Assembly: GCA_947499175.1 (NCBI GenBank) | Contig: CANMNU010000090.1 | Coordinates: 1-5,310 of the forward strand | DNA from: Alphaproteobacteria bacterium | GTDB taxonomy: Bacteria; Pseudomonadota; Alphaproteobacteria; Paracaedibacterales; CAITNM01 | Length of the DNA stretch: 5,310 nucleotides | Direction of reading: 5' to 3' | Shown: piece by piece, positions 1 through 5,310 of the stretch | Layout: each line of letters begins with the position of its first letter | Position numbering within the stretch: position 1 is the first letter of the stretch | Notes under the pieces: model-generated | Told to the model about the DNA's origin: nothing | Database searches by the model: none | Seen by the model: only the letters and a program-made list of their open reading frames with translations | Made by a program: the position numbers and the translations under genes

Positions 1-2
1 AT

Positions 3-119
3 ATCAAAACTTTTAAAATCCTTAGCGATCGTTATCGCAATAAACGAAAACGATATAACGTAAAATTCAAAATCATCGCTGGAATCGTCAATCTCAAAAA
101 TGGATTCGCTAAAGCCTAA
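3..119 (+). CDS. IS5-family transposase, C-terminal end (partial, runs off the left edge)
   Basis: This is an open frame with no start in the window. It gives 38 codons and then TAA at 117-119. The peptide contains FKILSDRYRNKRKRY followed by KFKIIAGIVN. This is the conserved C-terminal tail of IS5-family transposases of the HTH_Tnp_4/DDE_Tnp_4 type, where a lysine-rich helix is followed by an 'FKIL..RYRN+RKR' block and an 'IAGI.N' block. The catalytic glutamate of the DDE triad should lie just upstream, outside the window. The stop is followed 53 bases later by a terminal inverted repeat (173-188), so the gene ends where an IS transposase should. Nothing in the visible part is broken. The family call is from recognition of the motif and not from a search; another DDE family with a similar tail is possible but less likely. 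Confidence 0.8.
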   Translation: MKTFKILSDRYRNKRKRYNVKFKIIAGIVNLKNGFAKA

Positions 120-172
120 ACAAAAAATAGGGGAATGGGGATCATGTCACTCTCTTGCAACAAACTACCTCG

Positions 173-188
173 ACTTACGCAGTAGCTC
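173..188 (-). repeat. Right terminal inverted repeat of the IS5-family element
   Basis: Read on the minus strand the sequence is GAGCTACTGCGTAAGT. It matches the left repeat of the downstream copy (GAGCTGCTGCGTAAGT, 5166-5181) at 15 of 16 positions, and similarity stops immediately inside. That is the expected behaviour of transposase-bound IS termini. Confidence 0.8.
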
Positions 189-278
189 TACTATAGAAAC
201 ACGTTCAAATTGCACCTATGAAAAATGATAAAGAAGCAATCTGACGAAATTAGCTCCCCCCTTAAGATAAAAATTTAG

Positions 279-284
279 TATAAT
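279..284 (+). promoter_or_regulatory. Candidate -10 hexamer upstream of the phaC remnant
   Basis: A perfect TATAAT sits 32 bases upstream of the phaC-like ATG at 317. I see no good -35 hexamer 16-18 bases upstream; that stretch is C-rich. It may therefore be a weak or activator-dependent promoter, or chance in AT-rich DNA. It lies between the end of the upstream IS and the gene remnant, so it would belong to the original phaC locus. The rest of 189-316 holds nothing else I can support. Confidence 0.35.
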
Positions 285-316
285 ACTTCTTAAGTTTATC
301 CATAAATAGAGTTGTT

Positions 317-632
317 ATGAAAAAACACCTTAAGGGCATCCAAGCATTTCATAATCAGATTTGGAAAACATTTCTGGAACAACAGCAAAAAGGTTCCTGC
401 ACATCCTTATGGGACACCATAACAAATGCATGTCAAGAAGACACCAAAACAGCCACGCAGAAAGATATATCTTGGAACGATATTCACGCAAACGATGGGG
501 GGATTTTTCCAAAACGACAAACCCTTGCGGCCAGAAACGCCCCCAACGGACAGGCGGTTTCAGGACCCTGAATGGCAAACCAATCCCATGTTTTATTATC
601 TAAAGGAAAGTTATTTTCTGTACAGCCATTAT
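317..632 (+). pseudogene. phaC: Polyhydroxyalkanoate synthase N-terminal remnant, frameshifted and truncated by IS21
   Basis: PhaC polymerises hydroxyacyl-CoA into storage polyester at granule surfaces; class I enzymes are near 570-600 residues. Here only about 105 residues remain, in two frames. Frame A runs from ATG 317 to about 481 (starting MKKHLKGIQAFHNQIWKTFL, ending near SWND). Frame B runs from about 483 to 632 and reads FTQTMGGFFQN, then DRRFQDPEW (549-575), NPMFYYLKESYFLYSHY. The 'DRRF.DP.W..NP.F..LK.SYLL' block is the hallmark opening of the PhaC_N domain. Splicing at about 482 restores a typical '..WNDF..' segment, so one extra base (or loss of two) explains the frame change. The gene stops exactly at 632/633, where the IS21 end begins. 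The alpha/beta-hydrolase half with the active-site cysteine is not in the window. A weak AGAG at 308-311 could serve the ATG. Recognition is by motif only. Confidence 0.75.
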
Positions 633-639
633 TGTAAAT

Positions 640-659
640 GGCAGAGCAATAATGCACCA
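640..659 (+). repeat. IS21 left-end direct repeat, copy 1
   Basis: The sequence is GGCAGAGCAATAATGCACCA. It matches the copy at 687-706 in 17 of 20 positions, with the outer seven bases on each side identical. Repeated sites of this kind in IS21-family ends are known to be transposase-binding sites. Confidence 0.75.
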
Positions 660-677
660 GATGGCAGTGGTGCATTA
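650..677 (+). repeat. Perfect 10-bp inverted repeat (hairpin) in the IS21 left end
   Basis: TAATGCACCA (650-659) and TGGTGCATTA (668-677) are perfect reverse complements around an 8-base loop. The left arm is the inner half of direct-repeat copy 1, so the TGCACCA core appears twice in direct orientation and once inverted within about 60 bases. It could be an extra transposase site or an RNA hairpin ahead of istA. There is no T-tract after it. Confidence 0.7.
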
Positions 678-686
678 GCATAAAAA

Positions 687-706
687 GGCAGAGTAAAAGT
701 GCACCA
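687..706 (+). repeat. IS21 left-end direct repeat, copy 2
   Basis: The sequence is GGCAGAGTAAAAGTGCACCA. It starts 47 bases after copy 1, with three mismatches to it. The pair supports placing the IS end at 633. Confidence 0.75.
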
Positions 707-726
707 CTTGTTAGAACCCTAACAGG
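707..726 (+). repeat. Hairpin between the IS21 end and istA
   Basis: TGTTAG (709-714) and CTAACA (719-724) pair perfectly around AACC. C707-G726 and a T708-G725 wobble extend the stem to eight pairs. It lies 43 bases before the istA start. No T-run follows, so it is not a classical terminator. Confidence 0.55.
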
Positions 727-769
727 TAAAATGGTCCCCTGAACCGAAGAAAGAAAGGGGGGCAGAAAG

Positions 770-1116
770 GTGTATAAAGTGCAGATATATGCGACAGCGC
801 GTCAAGCTTATTACAACGACGGTAAGAGCCAAAGACAAATAGCTCTGGAATTGGGAGTGAATCGGCGGACAGTTCAAAAAATGTTGAAGCATTCAGTACC
901 CCCTGGGTATGAAAGAACTAAGCCTCCTCAGGGTAGGAAGCTCAGTGACCACAGGGTTTGGATTGATGAGATTTTAGAATCCGACAAGTTGGTTCACCGT
1001 AAACAAAAACACACCATCTAACGAATTTACGATCGTCTTAAGGAAGAACGAGATTTTACGGGCTGTTATACCACTGTCCGGAGCTATGTAGCCAAGAAAC
1101 GGTTAAAATCGCGGAG
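770..1116 (+). pseudogene. istA: IS21 transposase IstA, N-terminal part with an internal stop
   Basis: IstA is the DDE transposase of IS21-family elements and works with the IstB ATPase. The start is taken as the GTG at 770, preceded by AAGGGGGG-type purines (about 755-762) at usable spacing. The first 83 codons contain a helix-turn-helix at about residues 18-39 (GKSQRQIALELGVNRRTVQK), which binds the IS ends. The frame closes at TAA 1019-1021, but the same frame resumes at once with RIYDRLKEERDFTGCYTTV, conserved IstA sequence. Relatives read roughly '..RHTAKRIYDRL', so the stop replaces one sense codon there. A further one-base loss near 1114 (CGGAG where CGGGAG is expected) then moves the coding into the frame of the next segment. 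Two independent lesions argue for decay and against programmed recoding or a sequencing slip. Confidence 0.85.
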
Positions 1117-2535
1117 ATGTTTGTTCCTCTCAGTCACGATCCTGGAATGGCCCAAGCGGATTTTGGTGAAGCCCAGGTCAAGATTAAGGGAGATATCCTC
1201 AAAGCCCATTTTTTAGTGATGCAACTTCCTTTTAGTGATGCCGTGTTCACAAAGGCTTATCCTGCTGAGAATACGGAAGCTTTTGTGGATGGTCATCAAT
1301 CAGCCTTTCTCTTTTTTGGGGGTGTACCTAAAAGAATTTTGTATGACAACACGACAATTGCGGTGAAGAAGATATTGAAGGATGGATGCCGCGAACAAAC
1401 CGCTGGGTTTATAGGGCTTCGGTCCCATTTTTTGTTTGAAGAAGCCTTTGCCACCGTTGCTCGTGGAAATGAGAAGGGAGGCGTTGAGAATCTGGTTGGC
1501 TTTGCCCGTCGGAATTTCATGGTACCGCTGCCAAACTTTGAAAGTTTTGAGGCTTTAAATCAGCATTTGGCAGCGTGTTGCAAGAAACGTCAATTAACGG
1601 TTGTGCGGGGACATGAAAAAACCATAGCTGACCGTATGACGAAAGAATCCTTCTTGCCGTTACCCACCGTAGCTTATGAAGGTTGTCGTGTGCAATCAGG
1701 AAGAGTCACCTCTCAAGGTCTCGTCCGATTTCAAAATAATGATTATTCTGTTCCCACCACCGTAGGCCAACAAAAGGTTTGGGTTAAAGGGTTTGTCGAT
1801 CGGGTTGTGATTTCTTATGAAGACAAAGTCATTGCCGAGCATCCCCGTCATTACGGCCAAGAAGAAGTTATTTTCAATCCGTTGCACTATTTAAAATTGT
1901 TGGAGCGCAAGACAGGAGCCTTCGTGCAGGCAGCTCCTTTGAAGGGTTGGAACTTACCCCCAATCTTTCAAAAGGTCCATGACATTTTGTACAGAAAAGA
2001 GGGGAAAGAAGGACGCAGACACTACATCCGCATTTTGCAATTCTTAGAAGACTTTAAGTATTTAGGGTATTTTTTACATCCCTACCGTGTTCGTTCTAAA
2101 CGCCAAACAATTCAGGAAACTCCGAAATTTTACTTATTTGACACAGGCATAGCCTCTTACTTAAGACGTTTTATGTTCAAAGAGATGAAAGGCCCAGAAG
2201 CCGGAAAGGCATTTGAGCATTATATATTTCTGGAATTAATGGCCTACAAACTGCTGACCAACAAACGGGATGATATCACCTATTGGCGCACCAAAGAAGG
2301 ATACGAAGTTGACTTCATCGTGCAAGATATGGCTTTTGAAGTAAAAATATCCCAACCCATTAAAAAACCTCACCTCCAAGGACTGTTGATTTTTGGTCAA
2401 GATCACGGGGCATCCCTGCATGTCATTTCATTAGAAACAAGAAAGAGAACGATGACGATTGATGACAAAACAGTGACTGTATGGCCAGTTCAAGAATTTT
2501 TAGAAAATCTATGGGCAGGCAATTTGTGGAAGTAA
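1117..2535 (+). pseudogene. IstA catalytic core fused in frame to the C-terminus of an AAA/DUF4143 ATPase
   Basis: The open frame has 472 codons from ATG 1117, although that ATG is internal to the ancestral istA. Residues 1 to about 312 are IstA. They include the DDE retroviral-integrase-fold core with all three expected acidic residues: D15 in MAQADFGEA, D77 in LYDNTT and E124 in NEKGGVEN. The beta-rich domain follows, with NNDYSVPT near 207-214. From about residue 315 the protein becomes the DUF4143 end of an AAA_14 ATPase: YLGYFLHPYR, then TPKFYLFDTG (335-344), then EVDF (397-400) and EVK (408-410). D399 and E408-x-K410 resemble the PD-(D/E)xK nuclease-fold signature. The ATPase half with Walker motifs is missing. 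GGAG directly abuts the ATG with no spacing, so efficient translation is doubtful. I treat it as a fusion pseudogene, though the long intact frame leaves expression possible. The fusion lies at 2044-2062. Confidence 0.8.
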
Positions 2536-2590
2536 AAACAGAACTTCATTGATATTATCACATAGTCATGTCACAATTTCGTCATATTAT

Positions 2591-2596
2591 GGAGGT
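2591..2596 (+). promoter_or_regulatory. Ribosome binding site that fixes the ATPase start at 2601
   Basis: GGAGGT ends four bases before ATG 2601, which is close to ideal. The in-frame ATGs at 2568 and 2589 lack such a site, and 2589 overlaps it. The protein from 2601 (MFIDRPNLIK) begins as this ATPase family usually does. A weak TTGATA (2549-2554), 17 bases, CACAAT (2572-2577) could be a promoter. Confidence 0.75.
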
Positions 2597-2600
2597 AATT

Positions 2601-3740
2601 ATGTTTATCGATAGGCCAAATTTAATCAAATTAGTTGAGTCTGAATTTGATATTCATCAGGTGTGCGCCCTGCTTGGCCCGCGTCAATGCGGCAAAACTA
2701 CCTTGGTTAAAACAATTGCCAGCACAAACAATTATCATTATTTTGACTGTGAAAATGCGATTCACTTGAGCCGCCTTGAAAATCCTCTTTACACCCTCGG
2801 AAATTTAACGGGCCTAATTATTATTGATGAAGTGCAGTTACGCCCAGATCTATTCTCAGCCATACGCGTGCTTGTGGACGAAGATCCCAACAAGAGGTTT
2901 CTTATTACCGGCAGCGCTTCCCGTGACCTTATAGAGCAATCTTCTCAAACCCTAGCAGGGAGGATAGGCTATCATCAGGTTACTCCTTTTACAATTGCTG
3001 AAGTCCCTGATTGGAAATTGCTATGGAAACGCGGGGGATTCCCAAAATCTTATCTAGCATCAAACGACTCTTTATCTAAAAGATGGCGCGATGAGTACAT
3101 TAAGACATTTTTAGAACGAGACCTTGCCTCACTTGGATTTGCCTTAAATCCTGCTATTGTTGCAAAGCTCTGGAGAATGCTTGCCCATTACCACGGGCAA
3201 ACCTTAAATTATGCGGAATTAGCCACTTCTTTAGGGATTGATCAACGAACAATTAAAAAATATGTTTTAGCCCTTGATGGTACTTTCATGATTCGACTGC
3301 TTAAACCGTGGCACAGCAATCAAAAGAAAAGAGAAGTAAAAACGCCAAAAATCTACATTCGTGATTCAGGATTATTGCACAGGCTATTGTATGTCGAAAG
3401 GGATGATATTGATAACCACCCAAAATGTGGATCTTCTTTCGAAGGTTTTGCGATTGAAACAATTTTTGCCCTCGTCAATGATCTTGTTGAAGGTTATTTC
3501 TGGGGTGTGCACAATGTTGCAGAAATTGATTTTCTAGCCGTGATTAATAACAAAAGAATTGGTATCGAAATAAAGATGACTGACTCACCTAAAGTGACAA
3601 CTTCAATGAAGGAAGCTCTGAATGCCTTGGATCTTGCGGAAATTGCCATCGTAACCCCCCATTCCGGTAACTTTGCGCTTGCTCCTAAAGTTCGTCATGT
3701 AGGTATTATAGAATTGCAAAAATATTTAGATGGTTTGTAA
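2601..3740 (+). CDS. AAA_14 / DUF4143 family ATPase, complete
   Basis: This is a 379-residue P-loop ATPase, the usual length for the family. It has a Walker A motif at 26-33 (GPRQCGKT), a Walker B at 72-77 (LIIIDE) followed by VQLRPDLF, a sensor-type LITGSASRDL at 101-110, and LAGR near 118-121. The middle has the family blocks DEYIKTFLERD (164-174) and a winged-helix-like segment, LNYAELATSLGIDQRTIKKY (202-221). The C-terminal DUF4143 region has KTPKIYIRDSGLLH (247-260), EGFAIE (281-286), then D310 and E323-x-K325, resembling a PD-(D/E)xK nuclease-fold signature. It is probably a cytoplasmic ATP-dependent protein. The family is very common and often multicopy, but its cellular role is not established, so I assign no pathway. 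It stands alone, following the fusion pseudogene by 65 bases. The frame is intact and no key motif is missing. No clear terminator follows. Confidence 0.93.
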   Translation: MFIDRPNLIKLVESEFDIHQVCALLGPRQCGKTTLVKTIASTNNYHYFDCENAIHLSRLENPLYTLGNLTGLIIIDEVQLRPDLFSAIRVLVDEDPNKRFLITGSASRDLIEQSSQTLAGRIGYHQVTPFTIAEVPDWKLLWKRGGFPKSYLASNDSLSKRWRDEYIKTFLERDLASLGFALNPAIVAKLWRMLAHYHGQTLNYAELATSLGIDQRTIKKYVLALDGTFMIRLLKPWHSNQKKREVKTPKIYIRDSGLLHRLLYVERDDIDNHPKCGSSFEGFAIETIFALVNDLVEGYFWGVHNVAEIDFLAVINNKRIGIEIKMTDSPKVTTSMKEALNALDLAEIAIVTPHSGNFALAPKVRHVGIIELQKYLDGL

Positions 3741-3915
3741 ATTGACCAACTTGGCCTTTCAGCCTTTAACCGTAGAAAATTCCTTGTGCCGCAGACTTAA
3801 AACAGAAAGGTTAAACAAAATGACATGACGTTTTAGACAAGCTTTACAGAAGGTGACGGTAGGCCCGTCGAAGTCGGCTTTCATGAATGGGGTTCTATCT
3901 GCCCTCTTAATTACC

Positions 3916-3943
3916 TTGCATAACACGCTTCACAACTTACAAT
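3916..3943 (+). promoter_or_regulatory. Candidate sigma-70-type promoter
   Basis: TTGCAT (3916-3921), a 16-base spacer, then TACAAT (3938-3943). Four of six -35 positions and five of six -10 positions match consensus. It points at the gene starting at 4118 and would leave a leader of about 165 bases. In AT-rich DNA such matches are not rare. Confidence 0.35.
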
Positions 3944-4039
3944 GTATCCTCAATAAAAGTTTTATACACATTTAATTGAGACAGAAGCATTATAAAAGAT
4001 CTAAGTAAATTTTCCTTATACGTTTTACCCAAGTAGATT

Positions 4040-4066
4040 TTTAGGAGAGAATAACCTAAATTTTTT
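4040..4066 (+). terminator. Weak terminator-like hairpin in the leader
   Basis: TTTAGG (4040-4045) pairs with CCTAAA (4055-4060) around a nine-base loop and is followed by six T. The stem has only two G-C pairs, so termination would be weak. It lies between the candidate promoter and the gene at 4118, so it might attenuate it or may mean nothing. Confidence 0.25.
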
Positions 4067-4117
4067 CCTTACTTATTGGCGCTAACAAAAACGCATAACA
4101 AAAAATAGAGAAAAGAT

Positions 4118-5179
4118 ATGACACAATCAAGATTAACAAAATCTTTTTGGAACTTAACAGAAATAACCATAGGCCATCTTCTTTTTATTAATTTGATTTT
4201 TCCAACATTAGGACAAGCGTATGAACAAGCTGATGGACTGACTCAATCACACGCATTGGTAATATGGCGCCCTCTTAAATCTCCTGAAAAGTTGGTGCAA
4301 GAAATACAAGAAATAGCGCGACTTGAATGGCGCGCGCGTGTACAAAATGACGCAGCGGTTTGGAGTGATCCCGATCTTAAAAGAAGACTAAGGATTTATA
4401 AAAAGCGTTTAGGCTTACCAGAAAAAGCTGCAGTTCACTTAAGTCCAAAGGAAAAAAATTATTTAGAAATAATTATTCAATCCATAAAGCAAATTGGGGA
4501 ATATCTTCAATCTGCTAATTGGCAACAAGAGCATAATTTGACTCTTGATCAATTAAGACATCAAATTTACGAAATGATTTACGACTTTGTTACGCATCGC
4601 CCTAAGCAAGCTAAGGCTGATCTAGAAAAGTCAGCAGAGTTTCGATCAAAAAGTGCTTCTTCTCCAGACCAGGAATATCGTGATAATTGTCAGCGTCAGA
4701 ACCAGCTTCTTCATTCCTTTTCAAACAGAAAAGATATAAAAGAATGTTTACGGTTCTTGGAAAATGAATGCCCCCTTTTACCAGAGCGACGCCCCACCCT
4801 AGGGGATTTGTTTTCCTCAAACCTCGGCCCTTACCTGTCTGTAACCGATCCAAGTCAAAATGACTATTTGGTTTTTGTGTTGGAAATTGCTTCGGTTCTA
4901 CGTCAACCCATAAGAACGCAACAAGATGTAAAAATAGCAGCTGCTCATTTAGTAAAATTGTCAAAATCTTTGAAAGGTCTTTTGTATTATCCTGAAGAAA
5001 TAGAGGGTTTATCGTTTTTGGCGCAAATTCTCTGTAATATAAATACACCCATTATTTTACAAAGCCTATCAGAGCCAGAACTCACATATTTAAGAAAGCA
5101 AATGGGTTTGATGGGATTTGCTATTCCCAAATATGTTCACTACAGTTTTTTAAGTTTATCAATTAGAGCTGCTGCGTAA
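4118..5179 (+). pseudogene. Unrecognised, probably exported helical protein; 3' end replaced by an IS
   Basis: The frame has 353 codons. The N-terminus looks like a signal peptide: a longish polar start with Arg5 and Lys8, a hydrophobic stretch LLFINLIFPTL (about 21-31), then GQA followed by YEQ, a plausible signal peptidase I site near residue 34. The mature part is rich in charged and amphipathic helical sequence (for example the lysine/arginine-rich stretch near 85-100 and a long helix near 108-150). It has four cysteines and no transmembrane segment besides the signal. I recognise no domain or catalytic motif. The start has only a weak AGAG (4107-4110). The last residues, Arg-Ala-Ala-Ala and the stop, lie in an IS5-family left terminal repeat beginning at 5166. 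The native protein therefore probably continued past about residue 348, and this stop is accidental. Whether the truncated product works is unknown. The reading frame itself is clean, which suggests recent insertion. Confidence 0.7.
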
Positions 5180-5181
5180 GT
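5166..5181 (+). repeat. Left terminal inverted repeat of the IS5-family element
   Basis: The sequence is GAGCTGCTGCGTAAGT, the partner of the inverted copy at 173-188 with one mismatch (G for A at position 6). It contains the GCGTAA that ends the upstream reading frame. Confidence 0.8.
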
Positions 5182-5209
5182 TGCATTTTAGGTAAAATAG
5201 TGAGAGTTT

Positions 5210-5240
5210 TGAGGGAAAACCGACCAAGGTAGTTCCCTCA
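5210..5240 (+). promoter_or_regulatory. Hairpin overlapping the transposase start site
   Basis: TGAGGGAA (5210-5217) and TTCCCTCA (5233-5240) are perfect 8-bp complements around a 15-base loop. The loop holds the only ribosome-site candidate, AAGG (5226-5229), and the last paired base is the A of the ATG. Many IS elements use such structures to limit translation of transcripts that read in from outside; that role here is inference. Confidence 0.5.
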
Positions 5241-5310
5241 TGAGCCTAAGATACACAAAAATCGTCACCCATCCCAAGGTTTTTCTTCGGCTGTTTGGTG
5301 TGAATTCTGT
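5240..5310 (+). CDS. IS5-family transposase, N-terminal start (partial, runs off the right edge)
   Basis: From ATG 5240 the frame reads MSLRYTKIVTHPKVFLRLFG and is still open at the window edge (23 full codons). The pattern 'M.LRYEK+...P..FLRLTG+' is the typical beginning of IS5-family transposases with an HTH_Tnp_4 N-terminal domain. It fits the C-terminal tail at 3-119 as the other end of the same kind of protein. AAGG at 5226-5229 gives a ten-base spacing to the ATG. The gene begins 59 bases inside the IS boundary. The short visible length keeps this from being certain. Confidence 0.7.
   Translation, partial: MSLRYTKIVTHPKVFLRLFGVNS

Larger units (their letters stand above)
1..188 (+). 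mobile_element. Right end of an IS5-family insertion sequence
   Basis: This contains the transposase C-terminus, a short non-coding tail and the right terminal repeat at 173-188. The outer boundary is set at 188 because the reverse complement of 173-188 matches 5166-5181, the left end of a second copy. The two bases after it are TA (189-190), and TA also precedes the left end of the other copy (5164-5165). This fits an IS that duplicates a TA dinucleotide, although each copy shows only one of its ends here. Confidence 0.75.
633..2052 (+). mobile_element. IS21-family element remnant (left end plus istA; istB and right end lost)
   Basis: The left boundary is placed at TGTAAATGGCAG (633 on). 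IS21 elements typically begin with TG and carry several repeated transposase-binding sites inside the end, as seen here at 640-659 and 687-706. The element interrupts a phaC-like gene. Its istA is broken by a stop and a frameshift, and there is no istB (the AAA+ helper ATPase that normally follows istA) and no right terminal repeat. IstA-like sequence continues to about 2044-2062, where it gives way to a DUF4143 ATPase fragment. The exact right boundary cannot be fixed because both families have a leucine-glutamate-aspartate at this point. The element cannot be autonomous as it stands. Confidence 0.75.
3741..4117. other. Intergenic region without a convincing gene
   Basis: This 377-base gap separates the ATPase from the exported-protein gene. 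Its left part contains a GC-richer island (about 3850-3910) with a small GACGG/CCGTC inverted repeat (3855-3859 and 3865-3869); the rest is strongly AT-rich. Short open stretches exist on both strands, including a 41-codon minus-strand frame at 3759-3884 with a C-x2-C. None has a good ribosome site or a recognisable family. The island may be a remnant of a lost gene. The right half looks like an untranslated leader. Confidence 0.5.
5166..5310 (+). mobile_element. Left end of a second IS5-family element (runs off the right edge)
   Basis: The element begins at the terminal repeat at 5166 and contains a non-coding leader with a hairpin and the transposase start at 5240. It is in the same orientation as the IS end at 1-188, and the terminal repeats match at 15 of 16 positions, so the two are the same or closely related elements. 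TA precedes it (5164-5165). Confidence 0.75.

Noticed and set aside
633..706. A CRISPR-like or phage attachment repeat
   Set aside because: Only two imperfect 20-base copies plus an inverted partial copy, located exactly at an IS21 end upstream of istA. Transposase-binding sites explain them.
1019..1117. Programmed frameshift or recoding in istA
   Set aside because: IS21 transposases are normally a single frame, there is no slippery heptamer at the shift, and a separate in-frame stop lies upstream. Decay is simpler.
2568..2600. Upstream ATGs at 2568 and 2589 for the intact ATPase
   Set aside because: The Shine-Dalgarno at 2591-2596 serves ATG 2601, and the family N-terminus starts there. 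The extra 11 residues look unlike coding sequence.
770..3740. A defence or toxin-antitoxin system formed by the transposase, fusion and ATPase genes
   Set aside because: The upstream parts are pseudogenes, there is no partner gene or shared operon signal, and the ATPase family's role is not established. No sequence evidence supports a joint system.
3759..3884. 41-codon minus-strand frame (MKADFDGPTVTFCKACLKRH...) with a C-x2-C
   Set aside because: No ribosome site, no recognised family, and short enough to occur by chance. A larger ancestral gene is possible but unsupported.
4611..5048. 145-codon minus-strand frame inside the exported-protein gene
   Set aside because: It is the shadow of the + strand frame. 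It has no recognisable domain and no ribosome site I would trust.
290..5160. The 11-mer TTAAGTTTATC at both 290-300 and 5150-5160, each near an IS5-type end
   Set aside because: In 5.3 kb of AT-rich DNA a few repeated 11-mers are expected by chance, and the flanks do not align. It is also not at the IS boundary on the left.

Overview
The window reads as accessory DNA from an AT-rich bacterial genome (roughly 40% G+C judged by eye). It is loaded with insertion sequences (IS) and broken genes. A PhaC remnant, IS5- and IS21-family elements and AAA/DUF4143 ATPases would suit an alphaproteobacterial intracellular symbiont (Holosporales or Paracaedibacter-like). That placement is inference: there is no rRNA or marker gene here.

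Layout, left to right, with everything coding on the + strand. Positions 1-188 are the right end of an IS5-family element: the transposase C-terminus, a stop at 117-119 and a terminal inverted repeat at 173-188. Positions 189-316 are intergenic with a clean -10 hexamer. Positions 317-632 are a frameshifted remnant of the N-terminus of a polyhydroxyalkanoate synthase gene (phaC), cut by an IS21-family element that starts at 633. Positions 633-769 are the IS21 left end, with direct repeats and two hairpins. Its istA gene (from a GTG at 770) carries an internal stop at 1019-1021 and a one-base frameshift near 1114. It then runs in frame, at about 2044-2062, into the 3' part of an AAA/DUF4143 ATPase gene, so the 3' end of istA, all of istB and the IS21 right end are missing.

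Positions 2601-3740 hold the only gene that looks fully intact, a complete AAA_14/DUF4143 ATPase with a strong Shine-Dalgarno sequence. Positions 3741-4117 have no convincing gene but do have a candidate promoter. Positions 4118-5179 encode an unrecognised, probably exported helical protein. Its last four codons and stop are supplied by a second IS5-family element whose left terminal repeat starts at 5166. That element's transposase starts at 5240 and runs off the window.

The two IS5-type ends share a 16-bp terminal repeat (15 of 16 identical) and have the same orientation, so about 5 kb lies between two directly repeated IS copies. I see no operon or cooperating system. The window is best explained by successive IS insertions, deletion and decay around one intact ATPase. 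The most notable single object is the in-frame fusion of an IstA catalytic core to a nuclease-like DUF4143 C-terminus.
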